64,000 nucleotides of DNA, from contig OX485807.1 of NCBI GenBank assembly GCA_950295325.1, positions 21,797,666 to 21,861,665 on the forward strand, written 5' to 3'. The DNA is from Polytrichum commune (Eukaryota > Streptophyta > Polytrichopsida > Polytrichales > Polytrichaceae). The notes under the pieces were generated by a model, which did not search any database, was not told the DNA's origin, and saw only the letters and a list, made by a program, of their open reading frames with translations. Of the stretch, positions 1 to 12,304 are shown one piece after another; the first letter of the stretch is position 1, and every line of letters begins with the position of its first letter. The translations under genes and the position numbers were made by a program.

Positions 1-373
1 CTAATTTCCCATAGCCATTATTAGCCCTCCCTCATTACCTAGGATAATTAATGTAGTAAAAACATGACTCTCATATCTTTGTGGTTTATTCATCTCAAAT
101 AGGTCCCTCTAGACTAATTTAAGACCACATATGTTAATTTTTTTTAAAACCTTGTATGCTATAATAAAATATCTTGCATTTTCGTTAGGGATAAAGATAT
201 TAGGGGCCCAGCTCAAAGAGATGGGCATCTACCCTTGGTCAAAAGGTAAAGGAAGGGAAGTTGAGCTACTAAGCTTAGCCCAGTTGACAATGAGACACCC
301 AACCCATCACAATAACAGTTGCAAACAATACCAGATTCTGGCACTCAATCCCCCCACCTGACCCACTTAGGAC

Positions 374-812
374 TAGTTGACGAACACTACACTAAATATT
401 GTATTTAGTGCCACCATTTCTATTTATCTTGCTCAATACTAATTGTAAAGTGCCCATGTAGTGCCACTAACACTAACTATAAACCTAACATCATTTGTCA
501 GTCCTCGTTTAAATAAAAATAATAAATAAATTGGGTGTTACATACTTACAATGTTGCAAATAATGCCACTCACTAAGTGATTTTTCATCCAAATTTCAAT
601 CGTCCATTATAATATTTCATTATCATAAGTGTCAAGATGCAAAATAATAGCAAACTTTGTTCAATAATTAGCATGTGAATGAACGACTTGTAAGTTAGAA
701 TGACATTATTTGTAAACTTATTTATGAAAAGTGTCATTATCAAAGTTACCACAATGGCATAGGATATTGTATGAGACTAAGTACAATATTTAGTGTAACA
801 TGTCATTGACTA
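374..812. mobile_element. MITE-like element with imperfect terminal inverted repeats
   Basis: The motif TACACTAAATATTGTA at 388-403 recurs as its exact reverse complement at 782-797. The inverted similarity extends imperfectly outward to about 374 and 812. The interior is AT-rich and non-coding. Size and structure fit a MITE, but I could not define a clean target-site duplication, so family and exact ends are uncertain. Related words occur near 14890-15000. Confidence 0.45.
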
Positions 813-1386
813 AGTATTGATATTCATGGGGTTTTCTTCAAAGTTTGGTCTACTTCTCCACTGGATTGGTTTGGGCATCTTGTGTAGGATTCAATCTTGG
901 GTCTATGGCTTTTGGTGTTGTGCTTAGTTGGGTAGTATAGAAAGTTGGTGGTTAGAGAAAGAGGGGGGAGGGAGGGGAGAGAGATGTAGCGATGGAGATG
1001 GTGACATGTATATTTGTGTATGGGTCGCAATGGATATTGGGGAGGTGTACATGTTTTCAATGTATTGTAGGTCATTAGTTTGTGATTGTAGGTAGTGTTT
1101 GCAGTGTACTTTTTGGCGGTATTCATGTGTGGCGTGAGTGTAGTGATTTGTAAGGACGAGTTCGTTATGTGCCAAGTTGTAGTATGTTTGGTTGTGGAAG
1201 AGGTCTTCTTTTGATTCTTGGAAGTCTTACTTGTCATTGTATCCTATGTCATTGTGAGTGGCATAGGCACATGTGTTTGGAGTTCATGATACTAGTGGAG
1301 TTAGGTGTGTAATCAATTTGGGCATCATAGATGGCATGTATGATATAAGTTTGTGAGTTTGGGTCGTGTTGATAAATGGGGAGTGA

Positions 1387-1412
1387 GGGTTGGGTGGGGG
1401 TGGGTGGGTGGG
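1387..1412 (+). other. Predicted G-quadruplex motif
   Basis: Six G-runs of three or more, separated by one or two T, lie on the plus strand (GGG TT GGG T GGGGG T GGG T GGG T GGG). This satisfies the usual G4 pattern with very short loops. No gene is adjacent. Confidence 0.6.
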
Positions 1413-3150
1413 TATTTAGGGAGGAGGGTGAGATTATTTGTTTATGGATACAAGGGGGTGTGCATTGTGTATTGCATCAACAATGTGTGTAGCAAAATAG
1501 TCTTCTAGCATCAGCAAAGGCCTAGCTAGGGTTTGTTTGCTTTATCATACATTTGTCATATTGTAATTTGGAGGTTTATGGAGTGAGGATGTGGGTGCAT
1601 GTGGAGTCAATTATGTTTCTAAGAGTGGTGAGCTGTTGATTGAGGAGGGCGGTATGGTGCTAGTTATTTGTTTTAGGAATTAGGTGGAAACAAGACCTCA
1701 ATTGAACTAGAAGTTTTTAATTGAGTGAGTTTGAATAAGCTATTGCCTCGAGATATTAGGAAATAGTAATGGGAAGGACTATGATTTGATAGAAAGGGAT
1801 GTGTATTTATAAATTTGCACGTGTTCATTGAAGGACATTCTTTCTCTCTCGCTTGCTCCTCGCAATATGTAATCTATGACAACACTCTCAACTTTGTAAA
1901 GTCTTACTCTTCAAATGTACACTTAGACTTCTTGTCTATAGCATTATGTGTGTTTTGGAAGTTGTGAGACTATTAACTATTTTTTCGAGAAATTAAAGTG
2001 CATCTAGGGTGTTTTTAACCACATAGCCAACATTGTGTCTATAACTTGGAATATTATTATTACCATTGTCTGATTTGTGAGGTAGAGAAGAATACATTTT
2101 CTGATGGTCTTGGTTCTTTGCTAAAATTATATTCCACATTGAATATAAGTCCAAGTTTTGGTTATGGGGAGCCCAGATGGAATTCATCATAGCATCTTTG
2201 TCACTTGTCGTTTGAGTAATTATTGAATGGCATCCCTCATGGTTCCTTTTAAGTGTTTAAGACTTGAGGAGGTTGGAGTCTTTAGTCTGCTATGGTGTGA
2301 TATTTAGAGGTTTAACTAGGCCATAGCGTGACTCTAGACACAAATCTTTGATTATAGGAACTTAAGCCATTAAGAGAATCGACTAATTGAATCCTGGAGG
2401 TTGAGGGAGTAAAACCAAGGTCAATTAAGAGAGTCTACTAGTAAAGCATTGATGAAACAAGTGGTGAATGGGAGACAAGATCTCTAAACTATGGTTAAAG
2501 TTGCATGCAAGGTCCTCGTAATAGGGCATACTATGAATTATTTAGCATGTGGAATTACCCTTGCAAATTGTTGTGGGTTGTTGTTGTAATATGAAAAGCT
2601 TCCTCTCATTATTCAGTAAGATATATCAATCAACGGCCACTGGTATTTGTTGAGACCATAGCAAATGTCATGGTTGACAAGTCCGAAGGTCTTTGTTATT
2701 TAACTCTTTGGTAGTCCAGGGGAGGCGAAAATATCTCCCAACTAACTATTGACCTCGATGGAAACGAAAAAATCTCAAAGGGAGTTCACAACTACATATG
2801 GTGTGTTAGTAAGAACCAGTTCCTGTCTCTAATTGTGATTCATGATATCAATGTGATTTAGAGGAATAATTAACCAACTTATCATGATAAATAAATGTCC
2901 GTTGACCAATTGTCTTTGGTTATGTACCATTGCACTTAATCGGCAAATATATGAATGTAACAGACATGTAAATAAGTTATAATAAGATAAATACATTGGA
3001 CACTAAGGAAATATGAATGAATGAACCAAGACCATAGCCTTTCGACATGGATCATGGTATGGCCTATTGACTTATCATGTGGGTACTCATTACATGTGAT
3101 TGGAGTTGAGGTAAAAAGGACCATCATCTGATCACATAATTACAATAAGA

Positions 3151-3600
3151 ATTAATCAAGGAAGAACAAGAAACCTTGCAAAGGTGATTGCATAGCACTT
3201 TCAAGTTACACAAAAGGCATATTATTACGAGATTACTGACCACACCAAAGTGACCTTGGCTTTGGTATATAGACAAAAATGAGATACTCTATGCAAGACT
3301 ATTGACAATGGTTGTGCTTATGTTTGCATACCACACAAGATCCATAAGAAGGAACTCACTACCAAATTATTGTTCGGGTAAATGAGGTGAGTTGAGTGAC
3401 TGTCACAAATGTGTACATTGTTGTTGAGAGACCCCAAACCCCTTAATTCTAAATAAATGTGTGAATTGCCAATCTAAACCCTAAATACACTTGAAATAAA
3501 CCTATGTTTGTCCTACTTAAACTCATATGAGACACAAAGATGATGCAGAAATCACCTTTTCAGTCTTATGCGTATCATATGACATGTTGATTCTATAATG
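3151..3600 (+). repeat. Dispersed repeat family B, copy 1
   Basis: This segment is clearly similar in the same orientation to 59909-60210, for example in the shared stretches around CTTTGGCTTTGGTA and GAGATACT, and its end resembles 62020-62150. Copy 2 therefore appears interrupted by about 1.8 kb. No coding potential is seen. The element class is unknown. Confidence 0.6.
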
Positions 3601-4320
3601 CTCAAGAACACCTCAATTGAAGATGTGAGCTAGGAGATATGGCAATTTGAGTGGGGCGACAACGCCCTGGTATTGCAGTGGCCTGGGAGTGGCTCCCGGG
3701 ACTGCCAAGGTTTGAACATGCGTAACTCCCTCAATACTTGCATGAATGGGGCAAGTGAGGGCTCCATCGCATCTACGTGAAGTGTAGATAATGATGGAGT
3801 GGTTGCTTGTTAGCATCCAAGATCATACAAGGAAGTTATGATGATCTGAAGTTGTTGGGGGCTTCTAGCCCCAGAGGCTAAGGGAAAATGTCTACTTGGC
3901 CCCAATTCTTGGTAGAGAGACAAAAGTCTCCTTGACGGTGGTTTAGGGCCCTATCAAAAGTCCTAGAGGCTTATATGGATGAAGTGGTGTGGCCTCACCT
4001 ACCTTAGGCCAAACGACACGGCCTTCATGGGCATTGGCCCAACATGAAGGCATAATTGCCTAGTATGGTTCAAGTTGTTGTAGTGTTGCTCCGGCAACGC
4101 GATGATCAACATAAGATTGAACTTCCATGAATGGAAGTCCACATCTAAGAATTAGTTACCAATTAAGGGGTGAGTCCCGAAAGCAAAGTAGGAGGGTTGG
4201 TTCCCCTCCTATGAATTATAAAGTCCGGGGTAGGATGAACTAACCATTAACATGGTCGAATGCGAAGGATTAGCGCTCGTAACCTTTGCTAGAAATGAAA
4301 ATGGACAAGATTGTTAAGGG
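3600..4320 (-). repeat. Dispersed repeat family A, inverted copy
   Basis: Read on the minus strand, this segment matches the complex repeat that occurs several times between 42.4 and 46.0 kb (shared blocks include TTGCCCCATTCA, CGCCCCACTCAAATT and GGGCCAAGTAGACATT). It is non-coding and could be an old LTR or LINE-associated sequence. Confidence 0.55.
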
Positions 4321-5644
4321 GGCTAGCAAAAGTTGCGACAACAAATGTGTAGAGTTTGCATCATTTGCAAGGAGTGTGGTGAGGGAGTGGAGGCATGCTT
4401 CTAGTGTGAAGTTAAGGAGGGTGCATAGCCCACCAAGCTTATTGACTATGTGGCAATTGAGGCCGCTAGATATTAACCTTATGCGCTATTGTCATTGAGA
4501 CCATTGCATAATTGAGAGGCTAGGGTGCAAGTGCATGCTAATAGAAAGGAGTGGGTGTTGGTGTCGAAGAAGCTTTGTGGTGCCTGGATGATGGTGGTGG
4601 AGGTGGGGAGAATGGTATTGAGAATGGTGCAACGCACTAGTGGTATTTTGTGTTTAGCCAACTTACAATGTTGATCATATGTATTTTTTGGTGCATGTTA
4701 GTAGGTGACTAGGTGTAGAGATTAAGTTTGGTTTCAATTCTTTGTAGTGTTTCCACTTGTTGAATGGACCACTTAAGGAGGGAAAGAGTTGGATTCCTAG
4801 GCATGCATATGCTTTATTTTGGGTAAGAGCATGAAAGGTTTGTCCTTTGTAGGTGAGATTGAAGTATTGGGGTTTGGTTTTGATTGCTATGGGTTTGATT
4901 TTTCATGGCAGTCAACACATATTTCATATGCAAGGGGTTTATTTATTTATTTCCAATCATTTGGTGGTTTTTGCCTACTTCTTTGGCAAATGGAGTGTAA
5001 CCCATTGATTGGTTGGATGGAACAAAATGTAATCTAATGGCTACAAAGTTGAAGTTTTCAAGTTGAGACTACCAAATACAGTTGTGTTTTTAATTCTAAT
5101 TTTAACTTTGGACGATAGGATGGATGTGAACACTAGAATACATATATGTGAGGATTTCAATTTTCAATTTTGATATTGGGATTTGTGTGGGTGAATGGCC
5201 AAATATATTTTTCACGTGATTTCCCATGTATTGTACATATCATAATCTCAATGTCTCGGTGACTTGTGCATCCAGTATTCCTAATGCTTTTCAAAAGAAG
5301 TTTGATAGTTTATAGTTGATTTTTTCGGTGGATAACCATGTTTTCATTTAGGTGAGTCTACATTTGGCCATGTTGGTTTCTTGTTTTTTATGTTCTTCGG
5401 TGATGAATGTATTTAACGGGCTTACCCCACTACATGCAATTAAACTACTGTAGGGCACTTCATTGGTTGAGTGCAACTGCCGCTGCCCCAATAGGTACCA
5501 CACTGGCGGCAGAGAAGAACTACGTGGCCTTGAAAAGTGTGGAGCTTCTGGAAGATGAACTGCCGCTGGTTTTCAAGTGGAAGTTCCAGAATTTAGGGTT
5601 TAGGGTTTTGTCTTCACGTGAAAAAACCTGCTGAGGTGCTTCTC

Positions 5645-5693
5645 TTCACTTCACTTCACTTCACTTCTCCTCTCTTCTCTTCTCTTCTCTTCT
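5645..5693. repeat. CT-rich tract upstream of Harbinger ORF1
   Basis: CTTCA units followed by CTCTT units form a pyrimidine tract that ends about 40 bp before the ORF1 start. Pyrimidine tracts are common in plant 5' leader and core promoter regions, so it may belong to the ORF1 promoter or leader. Confidence 0.5.
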
Positions 5694-5731
5694 GAGTTCA
5701 CTTCCATTACAATTTGTTTCTTTCTGTTTCC

Positions 5732-7214
5732 ATGGATTCACAACCGCCCACAAGTGAGAATGTTGGAAACTCAAACTCCCAAGTTGGGAACAGTAGTGCC
5801 CAATCTTGGGCTCCATTTGTTGGAAATTTTGGTGGTGGTGTAGTTCCACCATTCCCATTTCCACCTGGTTTTAATGGTAGGTGGCCTGGACCTTTTATGA
5901 ATTCCATGTTGCAACCCCAGCATGGAGATAAGCGGTCGTCATTGGACACGGGAGAGCTGCCACCACTTCCTAAGAAGAAGCGAGTGTCTCGGAAGAAGGT
6001 GAAGGCAGATAACACGGTGGAAGAAGAGGGAAACCATCAATGGAAGGAACACTGGGTGATTCACCTAATCTCTCTCCGTGGTGAGATGCAAGAGACATTT
6101 TCTGGGCCTCCTAAACAAGGTATGTGTTGCATTCAAACTTGTATTGACGACAACCCCACAACTCAATGAAATGATCTGCACAAAGCAACATACCCCAGAT
6201 TCTGTCAACATATTTCTTCTCCAGTTGGACATGGAAAATGCAAAAACCTAGAGACATAGCCAAAAATTACAGAGCATGACTTTGAGAATATTATGCTTGG
6301 CACGAATCTGACCTACATGGACGATCATATCTAATTTTGGTCTCTTGGTGAGCTCTGAAAGCGGGATGAGCTTTCATAAGCGACTATCCAACCAAATTGC
6401 CTGCAACTGTAAAACAACTACTTTGTTTTGTTGAACTCACACAAGAATCACTGCAACATCTGCAATACTAAACTGATTTGGTTCTGAATGAATAACCTAT
6501 TGTATACAATGGTTGGCTCCTTGGAGTGCTTCTTGAGAAATTTGATCGCACAGGGCTTGAGGGAGCCAGGAAGGTACCCAAAAGTGGCCGCCAGTTTCTG
6601 TTTTAGCATAAGCTTCAACCTGATGAGAAATTTGGCATGGATGAAAAAACTTTTAGGGAGTCTTACACGGTATGCATAGGATTGTTTCGAATTTGTGAAA
6701 TTGATCATGGGTTTAGGGTTCTGTATTTATGTTTCTTACTATCACCGTTGTTTTCAATGCAGGAGTCGACAATTGGGCCAGGCTTTACACTCGTTTAATG
6801 AGTATATGCCCTGATTTTTCCAAGGATGCCGAAGCGTGTCGAAAGAAATGGGCCAGCATTTACAACGCTTGCAAAGAAGATAAAGCATGTAATATGAAGT
6901 CAGGGAGCAATCGATCCGAGAAATGCAAATGGTATGCTTTGGTAGATGATTATATGCATGATAAGGCTCATGTTGTATCTCATGCCCACGGTAGTGCACA
7001 GGAAGACGATATTATTGAGAAAGGTGAAGGTTCGAATCCTGCTAGTGTTGTTTCTTTGGAAAAGTCAGTAGAAAAACCAAAAAGACATGAACAATTGATG
7101 GAACGGTGCCTTGAAAAAATGCGAGAGAGTGACAAACATGGTAAACAGATGATGGAGAACTTAAAAGCTACTGAAGATATTAAAATTATTTTACGTCAAT
7201 GCAAGAGACAATGA
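5732..7214 (+). CDS. Harbinger-1 ORF1, Myb/SANT-like DNA-binding protein
   Basis: This is the accessory protein of PIF/Harbinger transposons, which binds element ends and helps nuclear import of the transposase. Proposed exons are 5732-6119 and 6763-7214, joined in phase 1 across a GTATGT...TGCAG intron of 643 bp, giving about 279 residues. The N-terminus is rich in Gly, Pro and Ser. A basic KKKR/RKK nuclear signal lies near residues 88-96. The SANT/trihelix-like region follows, with conserved tryptophans in HWVIHL, NWARLY and KKWASIY. The C-terminal part is Lys/Glu-rich and likely coiled coil. The start at 5732 was chosen because the N-terminus fits there; an in-frame ATG at 5714 is an alternative. 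A one-base slip near 7190 may have changed the last residues: another frame runs open to a stop at 7235-7237 and reads METMK-like helix residues. Confidence 0.72.
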
Positions 7215-7395
7215 AGGCTCTTGTTGAGAAAATGTAACCCTACTGACTATCATAGTCGTGAGGAAATGCCTCTGCTACAAGTCTTTTTTTCTTTGTACTC
7301 CAAAGAACTTTTGCAATTGAATTTCTTCTTTCCGCAAGTTGGTGTGGAACTTTTCCATGTGCTTGCATGACTATTTGATATTGGTGTGCTGCTTC

Positions 7396-8765
7396 TTACT
7401 TCTTACTCTTAAGTTCTTCTCTTGACTCATCATCCAAACCAGTTAAATTGTTCATTGCATCTGCAGATATTGCTTCTCTTTCAACCTGTCATTTTCAACA
7501 TACAAGCATTGGAAAATTAATTGAACACGTGCACATGCTCGGTTTAGTACTTCACTAATTGAAAGGAAATTCACTAAATGATTTCAACATATAGATTCGT
7601 CATGTTTATATTCTTACCTGTGACTGTCCACGAACTTTGAAGGCTTTACCGTCATGTACTTTTGCTTGTGCCTCAGACACCCATTCATCATCAAATTTAT
7701 CACCATGAAGTTGACAAATATTGTGTAGAATGATACACGCTCCTACAATATCCGGAACTTGTTGCAACTTGACCTCCATTCTTTTCAATAATATTCTCTA
7801 GCGCCCTTTTAATATGCCAAAGCTTCTTTCTACACACATTCTGGTGCTGCTTTGAATAAAATTCCAATGGTATTGTTCACGAGAAAGCCCATCCTTGTGA
7901 CCTTTAAATGGAGGAAACATCCACGGGCGTGCAGGATATGCTGCATCTCCTACCAAGGCATATGGTGCCAATCTTCCTTCTTCACAAAATCGACCAATTC
8001 TTGTTCGACTCCACAAGTTCGAATTATGCATTGACCCAGCCCAACCAATATCATAATCCCAGAAAATGCACCTACTCGTGACAACGCCTTGAAGCAACAC
8101 TGAATGGAAGCCCTTGCGATTATAATAATCCGGTGCATGTATAGATGGAGCAACTATTGGAATGTGCGAACCATTAACAACTCCAACTATGTGCGGAATC
8201 TGGTGCAAAGCTTCGAATTCTGTTGAAATATGGGCCATCATTGAACTCGACGGCCATTTGATATTTTTTTTTTCAAAGATTTCTTCACAGCACCAAGAAA
8301 TTCAAGAACGATCTTTTGACTTGTGGACAAACCAACCTCATATAGATCTGCTATCATCTGCATTCCATGACCAGTTGCAAGTCTTGAAATCGCAATAGCA
8401 ACTCTAGTCTCAAGGGGAATAGCACGCCTCATCCTCGTATCTACTCTCTGCATGTATGGTGCAACACTAGAACATATAAATATAAAAGTCGTTTGTTCCA
8501 TCCTCATTCGTGTTTTGAACTCTCTTCTGTTAAATGAACCCAATAAAAAACACTCAACAAAATTTGGTAATCGATCATGTTTCCACAATGCCCGTGGAGG
8601 ATGCCTACGCCAAAATTCTGCAATGTGGAAGACAAGAAGAAGAGAAGACATCCTTTGATGAAGGAATAACAACTGAACATGGTGAGAATGGGACCTAATT
8701 TCACACATCGTATAAAGAAAGATTTGCCAAAAGAAAGTAACAAGAAGAGTTCTCTGTCTATCCAT
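7396..8765 (-). pseudogene. Harbinger-1 transposase (DDE_Tnp_4 type), inactivated
   Basis: This would be the nuclease that excises and inserts the element. Two exons are visible on the minus strand: 8765-7618 and 7485-7396 (donor GTAAGA, acceptor GACAG). The helix-turn-helix region (IAISRLATGHGM...YEVGLSTSQK) precedes the DDE domain. Three lesions are seen. The frame shifts within a run of ten A (plus-strand T run 8264-8273). An in-frame TAG at 7798-7800 stands where the family normally has Trp after FGILKGR. The first catalytic Asp is Asn (GVVNGSHI, codon 8173-8175). The second Asp (VGDAAYP, 7945-7947) and the Glu (CVERSFG, 7828-7830) remain. The frameshift could be a homopolymer sequencing error; the other two changes are unlikely to be. 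Confidence 0.88.
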
Positions 8766-10268
8766 CTTCAGCTTCTACCAAAAAGAAAAATTGAATAGCA
8801 AACTACATCAAAGAGAGTCGACTTAGGGCCACTTCACACACAAGACTGATCAGAATGTAACAAGGCCCTCTGTCGGAAGCACAAGGGTTGAACAGAAGCG
8901 CTAGCCAAGTTTTCAAAAGATAAACAGATAAGCACTTTATTACTTTTACAGTATTATGTGTGGCCCTAAACTGCCTGTTGTGTGGTAGATGACAGGCGGC
9001 AAAGTGATGAGATTTTCAGAAAAGTTGCCGGAACTATAGTTGACTCACTAAACCCGAATTGCCTGTAATGTGGTAAGGCTCTAAGTTGCAAATGTGGCAA
9101 TCCCATCACATGTGGCAGGTGGGGAGCCGGCAAGGCACAATGGTATGGTGTGGGTGGTTTGGATGTGAAGGGTAGGGTTTCCATGTCTTGAATGCTTTGT
9201 CATTTGCTAACACATCAACTATTTTACTGCCGACTATACGAATATGTGCCCAAACTTTGTGTGAGGTTATTTTTTGTTTGCTCCAACATATTTTGTGGAC
9301 CACATGGGTGATGAGTAGTATGTCTAGATGATGGTATTGTGATGATAGTTGTCTAATGTGATTGTTTATTATAAAAATGCTATTTGGATTGTCCATGAAT
9401 ATATCAATGTATGTTTGTGTGGATGCTTTGGGTGGTTTGCATAGCATTTATGAATAGCAATTTAGTTCATCCTTGAATAACCATGTTGTCGAGTATTTGA
9501 CATTATATTCCATGGGGTAGGTTCAATTGGATATGTTTCTACATGGAAATTGTATGTTTCTTGCAATGTGGTATTGAGGAGGTGTGGGTTTGTCTTTGGT
9601 ATGAGGGGTCTCATTGGTTATGGATACATAGTATGGATACAAGGGATTATTTTGGTTATTGATGACATTTTAGCCATTTTGATGTCGTTGACATGCTATG
9701 ATGCCATTTTCTTTCCCTAAATGAAGAGTGGAAAATGAGTGAGGTGGTAACTGGAAGGCAACTTAAGGTTGATCCACTGCATCAATGAAACCTCACTATG
9801 TTTACTTCTAATAGTTAGTACTTGAAACAATAATAAAATGAGAATTGCTATTTTAAAATTGATTAAAAATTAATATCCAAATATCCAAAAAACTAATCAA
9901 TTAAATTTATATCACAAACAATTTGAACACTTAAGGGACATTTGAGACCTTTAACAAGTTCACATCCTTCGTGAACAAGAAAACTTTAGCATAATTGAAG
10001 GAGGTAAATGCACTTAATTTCGTGGAATTTCAACATTATGTGTTCTGGATATCATAAAGTAAATTTTTTAAGGTCTATTTGCAATCTAAAGCGCTTAGGA
10101 ATTTCATGTCAGTGCCCATCATGTCTCATCACAACTTGTGATGATGACGCGATGCCGGACGCAAAAACGTCACGTTGGTGGGGGGTAAGCTGTCATGGTC
10201 AACCCCCCGGTTGACTACTACTTTGCACTTGACCACAAAAGTTAAAATTAAAGATTATAATGATTACA

Positions 10269-10337
10269 ATGATGATGATGATGATGATGATGACGATGAT
10301 GATGATGATTATTATTATTATTATTATTACTATTATG
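10269..10337. repeat. GAT/TAT trinucleotide microsatellite
   Basis: A run of ATG/GAT units, interrupted by one GAC, passes directly into a run of TAT units. It is a compound trinucleotide repeat about 70 bp long. Confidence 0.9.
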
Positions 10338-11667
10338 GGCCATAAAATATTGTTGGCTACACGATCTAACAATCAAGTCTTACTTTGGAAGTTTTGGATT
10401 TTTATTTATTTCATTTATTTATTTGGTGTAGTCATTCACTAGTTGGTTGATTACTAGTAGCAACCGACTTTTAGCAAAACCAAAACTAAATAAATATTTT
10501 TGGACAATTAGATCTTCCACCAACAAGATCTACCGGTCCAAATTGTTTGAAAATTTTGGAATTTTCATAAATTTGTTTCTTGAGGCTGATTACTAGTGGC
10601 CGTGGACTATAGTATTTGACCCAAAAAGTGAAAACACCCTACAAAAACATTTTTGCAATAAACCAAATTACCACATTAGGGTGTCATGTCATTTGTGACA
10701 TGAAGTAATAGCCAAGGGTTGTGTCATGTCCATTTGCACAACATTGAAAGTGCTAACATACCCCTTGCTCTACTCTCCACCCCGCACCCCCTCACACACA
10801 AGCATACAATGTTGAGCGATGATTTTTTGGTCTCTCTTATCCAAAGGTTTATGTTTTCTTTGATCTCTTCAAAATCAACTTATCATCCCTTAAGAAAATA
10901 TTTGTATGCACATTGAAACTTGCACATTCATCTATTTTGGCACACAAACATGGTGTTATAAGTTGGGTACTAGAACAATATAGTGGACAAGTCTTGATCC
11001 CTACAAAGCTTTAAGTAAAACAACACTTTGCTTCTACTTTCGAGGGTCTGACCAACAAACTATAAATTTAGTATACTGGAGCACTTCTTTGGCTCACTAT
11101 ACCATATTTATACCCAATTACTCTTCAACTACAAAATCTAAGCATTTAGACAATTGGATTTGAGAATCACTAATCAAATGTTGCAATAACAACTATCAAA
11201 GTTTTGATATCCATATAGAGACTTCCACGGTCAATTTGGGATAGCCTATGGGTAGGTACTTAGGGTTAAAGTAGTTCCTTTAGGTTGATTGCATCCATGA
11301 AAGTCTTTGGGTTCTGAACACAACCAAGTTGAAATTGCTATTGATTTTTGTCCTATTATGAACATCATGGTGTGTTTTGCAATCTATTGTATGCAATGCT
11401 TAAAACACACAACATGGATGCAATATGATGTTATGAAGTATTGTGTCCACGTGGTAACATGTAAAGGCGCGTGGCCCTATTGTGAGCATTTCCAACTTCA
11501 CATACAACGTCAGGAATTGTTTCAACCAACTAGCAATTGGTAATCATGAAGATTGTCATTTTAAATGTCACAATTGGAGTTGAGATACAAGCATAATAAG
11601 AGGTCAAAATGGATTTTCTCATTCTCTTCACATGATCAGACCCTCCCAATTGTGTTAAGTATTGCAC

Positions 11668-11985
11668 CTAACTTAAATTGTGTCTACATTGTGAGCACAT
11701 TGTCCACTCTCATTGTGACACACTTCCTTTTCCCCCTTTGACTACAACTCTTGCCTTAACATATATCACTAAAATATAGGTGTTCAAACAAAAAGAGTAA
11801 CCACATAACAACACCCATATACCTTATTTAAATTGTGTCTACATTGTGACCGCACAATCCACTGTCATTGTGACACATCTCTTTTTCCGCTTTGAACTTC
11901 AACACTTGCCTTTACATATATCACTAGAATATAGGTGTTCAATTATGAAGAGTAATCACATAACAATGCCCAAATACCTTAACAT
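11668..11985. repeat. 155-bp tandem duplication
   Basis: The block beginning TTAAATTGTGTCTACATTG near 11673 recurs near 11828. The two units stay similar through CACTTGCC-like and ATATAGGTGTTCAA segments to about 11985. Two diverged copies, non-coding. Confidence 0.75.
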
Positions 11986-12304
11986 AACTTGAAGAAAAAA
12001 CTTATAAAGCTGAAAGTGCAAAGCAAAATTTGCATGATAACATTTTATTTTATTTTATTTGAAAGAGTTTGGGGCCAAGGTTTGTATTCACTTGCAAGGA
12101 ATCCTTGCATATCACAACAATAAATTCACCATTGCAGACGACAATTAGTCTGCAAGAAGGTGACTCACTTCAAGTTTGTGTAACATATTATAATTTTACA
12201 GTCCCCCAAATTATGATTCTACACACTGGAATTGTTTACGCAAGATTGTCGCAACAAATGTATATGCTCTACTCTAGATCATGCAATTTAACTGATCACC
12301 TTCT

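Larger units (their letters stand above)
813..5413. other. Gene-free stretch with dispersed repeats
   Basis: No open frame here has recognisable protein similarity; the short frames look like chance openings. The stretch includes a purine-rich run at about 955-985, a G-quadruplex motif near 1390, and two dispersed repeats (3151-3600 and 3600-4320) that recur later in the window. The rest shows nothing I can interpret. Confidence 0.6.
5417..9081. mobile_element. PIF/Harbinger DNA transposon (Harbinger-1)
   Basis: The ends are imperfect inverted repeats of about 25 bp: the left begins CGGGCTTACC and contains TGCAATT, and the reverse complement of the right begins GAGCCTTACC and contains GGCAATT. 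They are flanked by TAA at 5414-5416 and 9082-9084, the usual 3-bp Harbinger target duplication. The element carries the two diagnostic genes, a Myb/SANT-like ORF1 (plus) and a DDE transposase (minus), which converge. A second TIR-like motif occurs just inside the right end near 8969-8990. At 3.67 kb it is structurally complete, but the transposase is dead. Confidence 0.88.
9085..12304. other. Gene-free stretch
   Basis: No recognisable protein is encoded here. It contains a GAT/TAT microsatellite (10269-10337) and a 155-bp tandem duplication (11668-11985), both listed separately. Otherwise it is AT-rich sequence in which I see nothing specific. Confidence 0.6.

Noticed and set aside
824-1237. 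Minus-strand open frame of 137 residues
   Set aside because: Composition is extreme (Thr, His, Pro, Ser) because of a GT-rich plus strand. No domain is visible.
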